A stretch of DNA of 64,000 nucleotides from Pontixanthobacter aestiaquae. Its GTDB lineage: Bacteria; Pseudomonadota; Alphaproteobacteria; Sphingomonadales; Sphingomonadaceae. The stretch covers positions 1,054,001-1,118,000 of the forward strand of contig NZ_WTYZ01000001.1 of the NCBI RefSeq assembly GCF_009827455.1. The letters are read 5' to 3'. The position numbers and the translations under genes are program-made. Below the pieces are notes generated by a model, which was given only the letters and a program-made list of their open reading frames with translations, ran no database searches and was not told where the DNA came from. Positions 59,208 to 64,000 of the stretch are shown here, piece after piece (within the stretch, counting starts at the first letter, position 1; every line of letters begins with the position of its first letter).

Positions 59208-59615
59208 ATGGGCGGTGTCGTTACGGAAAGTATAGCGATGATCGGCGGGATGAGCCCACAGCTTGACCCTCAGGTGTGGCGCTTTGTGCAAGTCTCACCT
59301 GAAACGGCATCTCAACTGCTCGGCGCTGCCATCGGCACATTCCGCGAGGAGGAAGGCGTTTCCGCGATTGTGCCAAGCGTTCTCGCTGATGAACTCGGAA
59401 TCGCTGGACCCGACTTCTGCTGCATCACGCTGCAAGTGCATTCCGACCTTGTAGGCGTTGGTTTGACGGCAGCAGTATCGCGCTCGCTCGCTGATGCGGG
59501 CATTGCTTGCAATATCGTCGCCGCATTCCATCACGATCACGTGTTCGTGCCTGCCGCGCTTTCAAAGGATGCTTTGGCCGTCCTGATCGAACTGTCCGGA
59601 AAATCCCTCGGCTAG
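59208..59615 (+). CDS. ACT-domain family protein
   Basis: A 135-residue protein with an ACT-like domain in the second half (CCITLQVHSDLVGVGLTAAVSRSLADAGIACNIVAAFHHDHVFVPA). Proteins of this type are thought to bind amino acids or other small ligands; no specific function is known. It begins 9 bases after hslU, so it may ride on that transcript. An ATG at 59208 is preferred over the GTG directly before it; later Met codons are also possible starts. Confidence 0.7.
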   Translation: MGGVVTESIAMIGGMSPQLDPQVWRFVQVSPETASQLLGAAIGTFREEEGVSAIVPSVLADELGIAGPDFCCITLQVHSDLVGVGLTAAVSRSLADAGIACNIVAAFHHDHVFVPAALSKDALAVLIELSGKSLG

Positions 59616-59735
59616 CCACAACATTTGGCGACTAACGGGCGCAGTTTATCGAAATGTCCCCCCTCCAAACTTGATTGCATCACCTGACCTTGGTCTAGTT
59701 GCACTCAGGAATTGCAATCAATCAGGGGACTATCC

Positions 59736-62585
59736 ATGCTTCGTTCGATCCTAACCGCAGGTGCTGGCTTGCTGGCACTAGCCGCTGCGCAACCCGTTTG
59801 GGCTGACGATCATGCTGGCGGAGAGACCCCCGCGATCACTGCGCCGGAGATCGAATTCACGCAATGGACTCTCGACAATGGTCTGCGGGTCATTGCGATT
59901 CCGGACGACACGACCGGCACTGTTACTACGTCGCTGTGGTATGAGATCGGCTCCAAGCTGGATCCCGAAGGCCGCAGCGGTTTCGCACATTTGTTCGAAC
60001 ATATCCTCAGTCGCAAGACGGAGAATATGCCGTATAATATGATCTACGGTCTGACCGCTGATATTGGCGGCACGCGCAATGCCTCCAACGGCACAGACCG
60101 GACCAACTATTTTGAGCAAGTGCCCGCGGCCTATCTTGAGCAGATGCTGTGGACCCACCGTGAGCGGATGGCGTTTCCGGTAGTCGATGACGAAGTGTTT
60201 AACCGTGAGCGGGATGTGGTGAAGGAAGAACTGCGCCAGCGTGTGCTGGCGCCGCCCTATGGCCGTTTTCAGCGGTTCGTTATTCCTGAGAACGCCTATG
60301 ATATATTGCCGCATCGCCGCCCTGGTATTGGTTCGATCGAGGATCTCGATTCGGCTACCCTCGATGATGCGCGCGCATTCTATGAAGCCTATTACGGGCC
60401 TGATACCGCCACACTGATTGTCGCGGGCAATTTCCAGATGGATCAGCTGCGCGCTCTGGTAGACCAATATTTCGGCGACATTCCCCGCCGCAAAAATCCT
60501 GTCGATGTGACCATTACCGAACGCGAGCCCGAGCGGACCGAGCCGCGCATGGTCAATTCGACTGCGCCGAACGTCCCACTGCCATTGGTCGGTACGATCT
60601 GGAAACTGCCCGGTGAAGCGCATCCCGATATAGCAGCTATCGAAGTGATGGACGCGATCATGTCGCGCGGCGACAACAGCCGGATGCACGCCGCGCTGAT
60701 CCGCACCGGCAAGGCTGTGCAGGCGGTACACTTTGCGCGGACTAGCGAAGAAGCCGGTGTGCTCGCGCAGTTTGCGGTGATCAATCCGACCGCGAATATG
60801 GAAGAAGTCGCAGGCATTCTGGTGACCGAGCGCGAAAAGATGCGCACTGAACGCGTGACCGATGCTGAGCTGGCCGAAGCCAAGAACGAAATCGCTGCAA
60901 GCGCACTGCGCCGCCGTGAAACCGCGCGTGGGCGCGCGTTTGAACTGGGCGAGTCACTCGTTTCGACCGGCGATCCTTACCATGCCGACAAGCGGCTTGC
61001 TGCAATCGCTGCTGTGACTGCAGACGATGTGCAGCGGGTTGCGCAGAAATATTACGATCCGCAAAAGCGGACCGACATTACCTATGTGGAGGGCGAGGAT
61101 GATCCTTCGACCTATGCCAATCCGGTACCGATGCCAGAATACCGGACACTGCCACCAGCCACCGGGGCAATTCGCAAAGTGAAGCCGGAGGGCGAGCGGA
61201 TGGCTCCGCCCGAGCCAGGTGTGTCTCCTGAAGTTGTTGCGCCCGAGATTGTCGAGGCGACCCTTGATAACGGCGTCAAGATTGTTGCGGTGCAAACCGG
61301 CGAGGTGCCGATTGCGTCAATGAGTGTGATCGTTCCGGGTGGCAGCAAGAGCGATCCACGTGACAAAGCAGGGCTATCGGAAATGGCGGCAGCGCTCGCC
61401 GACACCGGTACGGCGGATATGTCCGCGACCGATATCGCCGCGAAGTTTGAAAGCCTTGGTGCATCCTTCGGCGGCGGCGCGGGCAGTGATGGCGCGAGCT
61501 TTGGTCTAACCGCACCGGTCGTAAACATGGCGGAAGCAGGCAAAGTGGCGGCGAGCATTATTCGCGGCGCGACATTTCCCGAAGATGAGCTCGTGCGTGA
61601 GCGCAAGCGTGCAATCGATGGGCTGCAAGTCTCGCTCAAAGATCCGGGAGCATTGTCGCGCTTTGTAGTGCGCACGGCAATGTATGGTGATGCAGGCTAT
61701 GGCACGCAGCCGGGCGGTACGACTGACAGCTTGGCTGCGATTACCCGCAATGATCTGGCGCAGCATCGTGCCGAATATTGGCATCCCGAAGCGACACAAA
61801 TCATCATCAGCGGCGGTATCGCGCCAAATAAGGCTATCGAACTGGCGACTTCTTTATTCGGGGATTGGACCGTCGATACGCCAGCGCCAGCGGCACCCGC
61901 TGATCCGGCCGGCGTAGAGCAGCCGGTGCGGACCATCGTGATTGATATGCCCGATGCAGGGCAGGCTTCTGTGATTGCAGCTGTGCGTGCGCCTGAAAGG
62001 GCTGGCGCAGATTACTATCCGCTGGTGCTTGCAAACAGCGTTTTGGGCGGCGGCTCCAGCGGGCGCCTGTTCGAGGAGGTGCGGACCAAACGCTCGCTTA
62101 GCTACGGTGCCTATAGCGGCTTCGCTTCGCGGGCTGATGACTCGATCCTGACAGCCAGTGCGCAGACCAAGAATGAAAGCGCCGATGAAGTCGCGCAGTT
62201 GTTTCTGGACGAGTTCACCCGTCTCGGCAGCGAGCCTTTGAGTGAAGAGCTTCTCGCCAAGCGGCGGCTTTATCTCTCGGGTGGTTATTCACGGTCGCTG
62301 GAAACCAGTTCCGGCTTCAACCGGATTGTTGCTGGGTTACTGCAACAGGGTATCGGTCCTGACGAGGCGGCCGACTATGCGTCGCGTCTGGAAGGTGTGA
62401 CGGCTGCCGAAGCGAACAAGGCCGCCAGCGATTACGTCGATCCGGATAAAGCAACGATTGTGATCGTAGGAGATGCCAAGCAATTCATCGACGAAATCCG
62501 CGAAATGCGGCCTGACGTCGAAGTGATCGCAGCTGCGGACATAGACTTATCGAGCGCGGACTTTGGAGTGGAGAGCGGCGAGTAG
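59736..62585 (+). CDS. M16 family zinc metallopeptidase, exported
   Basis: A 949-residue pitrilysin-family peptidase. Residues 1-24 form a signal peptide (ending PVWA). The inverted zinc motif HxxEH is His85-Leu-Phe-Glu88-His89 (AHLFEHILS), with the third ligand at Glu164/165 (VVKEELRQR), the usual ~75 residues later. There are two M16 repeats; the second (from ~residue 510) lacks the HxxEH motif, as usual. It probably degrades peptides in the periplasm. The zinc loop has ILSRK where HMMF-type sequences are more common. Confidence 0.92.
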   Translation: MLRSILTAGAGLLALAAAQPVWADDHAGGETPAITAPEIEFTQWTLDNGLRVIAIPDDTTGTVTTSLWYEIGSKLDPEGRSGFAHLFEHILSRKTENMPYNMIYGLTADIGGTRNASNGTDRTNYFEQVPAAYLEQMLWTHRERMAFPVVDDEVFNRERDVVKEELRQRVLAPPYGRFQRFVIPENAYDILPHRRPGIGSIEDLDSATLDDARAFYEAYYGPDTATLIVAGNFQMDQLRALVDQYFGDIPRRKNPVDVTITEREPERTEPRMVNSTAPNVPLPLVGTIWKLPGEAHPDIAAIEVMDAIMSRGDNSRMHAALIRTGKAVQAVHFARTSEEAGVLAQFAVINPTANMEEVAGILVTEREKMRTERVTDAELAEAKNEIAASALRRRETARGRAFELGESLVSTGDPYHADKRLAAIAAVTADDVQRVAQKYYDPQKRTDITYVEGEDDPSTYANPVPMPEYRTLPPATGAIRKVKPEGERMAPPEPGVSPEVVAPEIVEATLDNGVKIVAVQTGEVPIASMSVIVPGGSKSDPRDKAGLSEMAAALADTGTADMSATDIAAKFESLGASFGGGAGSDGASFGLTAPVVNMAEAGKVAASIIRGATFPEDELVRERKRAIDGLQVSLKDPGALSRFVVRTAMYGDAGYGTQPGGTTDSLAAITRNDLAQHRAEYWHPEATQIIISGGIAPNKAIELATSLFGDWTVDTPAPAAPADPAGVEQPVRTIVIDMPDAGQASVIAAVRAPERAGADYYPLVLANSVLGGGSSGRLFEEVRTKRSLSYGAYSGFASRADDSILTASAQTKNESADEVAQLFLDEFTRLGSEPLSEELLAKRRLYLSGGYSRSLETSSGFNRIVAGLLQQGIGPDEAADYASRLEGVTAAEANKAASDYVDPDKATIVIVGDAKQFIDEIREMRPDVEVIAAADIDLSSADFGVESGE

Positions 62586-62666
62586 AATGCGATCCCCGGG
62601 GAAGGCTGGGATCTCTTTCGAATTTGCGCGACTTTCCCCAGCTCCCACACCCCGCTGGGACCTGCT

Positions 62667-64000
62667 CTATTCCTCGCGCTCGCTCTGTTGGCGCGCCCAC
62701 ATTTCGGCGTAGAGACCGTCGTGTTTGAGCAATGCTGCGTGTGTACCGCGTTCGGCCAGCTGCCCTTGATCCAATACGATAATGTCGTCCGCATCGGCGA
62801 CAGTTGAAAGCCGGTGCGCGATGGATAGGGTCGTGCGGTCGCGGGAGATACGATCCAGCGTTGCGAGAATGTCCTGCTCGGTCCGGCTGTCGAGCGCGCT
62901 GGTTGCTTCATCAAGCATCAGGATCGGCGGGTTCTTCACCAGCGTCCGCGCAATAGCGACACGCTGTTTCTCCCCGCCAGATAGTTTCAGGCCGCGCTCG
63001 CCGACTTCGGTGTCGAAGCCCTTTGGCAATTGTTCGATAAAGGGCAGGATCGCCGCGTCGCGCGCAGCGGCGAGCATAGTCTGCTCGTCTGTGCCGCCTT
63101 TTCCATATGCGATATTATAGCCGATTGTCTCGTTGAACAGCACGCTGTCCTGTGGGACGATGCCAATGGCGGCACGCACGGTATCTTGCTGTACGGCCGC
63201 GATATCCTGCCCGTCGATCAGAATACGTCCGGACCAGGGATCGTAGAACCGGAATAGCAGCCGCGCGATGGTGGACTTGCCTGCCCCCGATGGCCCGACA
63301 ATCGCGATATTGTCACCCGCAGGCACTTCGAAGCTCAGGCCGTGCAAAATGGTCCGGTCGGGTTCGTAACCGAACACAACGTTATCGAATGCGACGGTTG
63401 GTTTGCGGATGACCAGAGCGGGTGCGCCCGGAGCATCTTCGACTTCGATTGCCGTGTCCATCAGCCTGAACATCTCTGCCATATCGACCAATCCCTGCCG
63501 GATCGTGCGATAGACAAAGCCCAGTAAATCGAGCGGGCGGAACAGCTGCAGCAGGTAAGTGTTCACAAACACCAGATCACCGACAGTCAGTTCGCCTTTG
63601 CTCCAGCCCCAGACGGAGAACGCCATTGCGCCTGCCATCAACGCATTGGTGATCAGCGATTGCGTGATGTTGAGAAGGCCAAGCGAGTTATCACTCTTCA
63701 CCGCCGCATCGGCATAGGCGCGCGCCGCGGCGGCATAGCGCTTTTCCTCGCGTTCTTCCGCGCCGAAATATTTGACGGTTTCGTAGTTCAGGAGCGAGTC
63801 CACCGCGCGGTCGAGCGCCCGGCCGTCGAGGTCATTCATCTCTCTGCGCAGTTTGGTCCGCCATTCGGTGATCCACCGCGTGACAGCAATATAGAGCACG
63901 ACCGTTACCGCGGTTGCCGCGACCAGTTCCCATCCGAAATTGATGTAGAAGATGATACCCACAGCGGTCAGCTCAATCGCGGTGGGGGCAATGTTGAATA
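62667..64000 (-). CDS. ABC transporter, Atm1/ABCB7-type, truncated by the window
   Basis: The C-terminal ~445 residues of an ABC half-transporter fused to its ATPase. Shown are the last transmembrane helices (LFNIAPTAIEL runs off the edge), then the nucleotide-binding domain: Walker A GPSGAGKST, signature LSGGEKQRVAIAR, Walker B ILMLDEATSALD and switch HRLS. The sequence before NBD (LNYETVKYFGAEEREEKRY, YRTIRQGLVDMAEMF) is typical of Atm1-like exporters, which export glutathione-bound compounds linked to Fe-S cluster maturation. The N-terminus lies beyond the right edge. Confidence 0.9.
   Translation of the reverse strand, partial: FNIAPTAIELTAVGIIFYINFGWELVAATAVTVVLYIAVTRWITEWRTKLRREMNDLDGRALDRAVDSLLNYETVKYFGAEEREEKRYAAAARAYADAAVKSDNSLGLLNITQSLITNALMAGAMAFSVWGWSKGELTVGDLVFVNTYLLQLFRPLDLLGFVYRTIRQGLVDMAEMFRLMDTAIEVEDAPGAPALVIRKPTVAFDNVVFGYEPDRTILHGLSFEVPAGDNIAIVGPSGAGKSTIARLLFRFYDPWSGRILIDGQDIAAVQQDTVRAAIGIVPQDSVLFNETIGYNIAYGKGGTDEQTMLAAARDAAILPFIEQLPKGFDTEVGERGLKLSGGEKQRVAIARTLVKNPPILMLDEATSALDSRTEQDILATLDRISRDRTTLSIAHRLSTVADADDIIVLDQGQLAERGTHAALLKHDGLYAEMWARQQSEREE

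Noticed and set aside
62585..62666. GGGG/CCCC pairing between the M16 and ABC genes as a terminator
   Set aside because: Pairing is scattered over ~70 bases and no T run follows on either strand.
1..64000. Mobile element, CRISPR array, prophage, toxin-antitoxin or restriction system
   Set aside because: No transposase, integrase, Cas protein, spacer-repeat array, phage structural gene or methyltransferase-endonuclease pair was recognised on either strand.

Overview
The window is a gene-dense, moderately GC-rich stretch of an alphaproteobacterial chromosome. It most resembles Sphingomonadales, and probably the Erythrobacter/Altererythrobacter group. Pointers are two TonB-dependent receptors (one Oar-like with a carboxypeptidase-regulatory domain), an NDUFA12-type complex I accessory subunit next to a DUF2155 lipoprotein and aat, COQ9, a CBP3-type ubiquinol-cytochrome c chaperone, a DUF1134/EipA-like protein and hslVU. 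This placement rests on gene content alone. I see no insertion sequence, prophage, CRISPR array, integrase or rRNA operon, so this looks like core chromosome.

Layout. 1-7 kb: catabolism and transport (partial N-acyl-D-amino-acid deacylase converging on a D-amino-acid dehydrogenase, GH42 beta-galactosidase, VUT-family transporter, CNT nucleoside transporter, Fe(II)/2OG oxygenase). 7-14 kb: Oar-like receptor behind a repeat-rich upstream region, a MASE1 hybrid histidine kinase, a TonB-like protein. 14-21 kb: GDP-mannose supply (manC-manA), DUF2721, a translationally coupled TelA / XpaC-like / PHA-system operon and a divergent DUF389 protein. 20-25 kb: orphan fatty acyl-AMP ligase, recX, DUF192 lipoprotein, NDUFA12, DUF2155, aat. 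25-34 kb: tRNA-Trp, an unrecognised 49-codon gene, AGCS symporter, secE-nusG, PspA-like protein, a DNA-ligase-associated exonuclease with its ATP-dependent ligase, rplK-rplA. 34-44 kb: acetyltransferase/deacetylase/MoCF-domain operon, flavin monooxygenase, second receptor, and an operon of a fused 2-oxoacid dehydrogenase E1 with an unusual FabD-like acyltransferase. 44-54 kb: PilZ protein, tRNA-Ser, EipA-like protein, aromatic aminotransferase, GNAT, two secreted proteins of unknown function, ribE-ribD, YgjP-type metallopeptidase, YcgN, SCO. 53-64 kb: ankyrin protein, COQ9, ssb, DUF177, CBP3, bamE, hslVU, ACT-domain protein, M16 peptidase, partial Atm1-type ABC exporter.

Themes. Genes are packed tightly, with TGATG or ATGA/GTGA stop-start overlaps inside operons and three convergent pairs ending on the same CTAA/TTAG tetranucleotide. 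Respiratory-chain and envelope upkeep recur (NDUFA12, COQ9, CBP3, SCO, BamE, EipA-like, PspA-like, Atm1-like). The least ordinary items are the E1 plus acyltransferase pair lacking the malonyl-binding arginine, the antisense overlap of the ends of aat and the DUF2155 gene, a heat-shock-like promoter abutting the hslV start codon, and the 49-codon gene after tRNA-Trp. No gap between genes reaches 300 bases.
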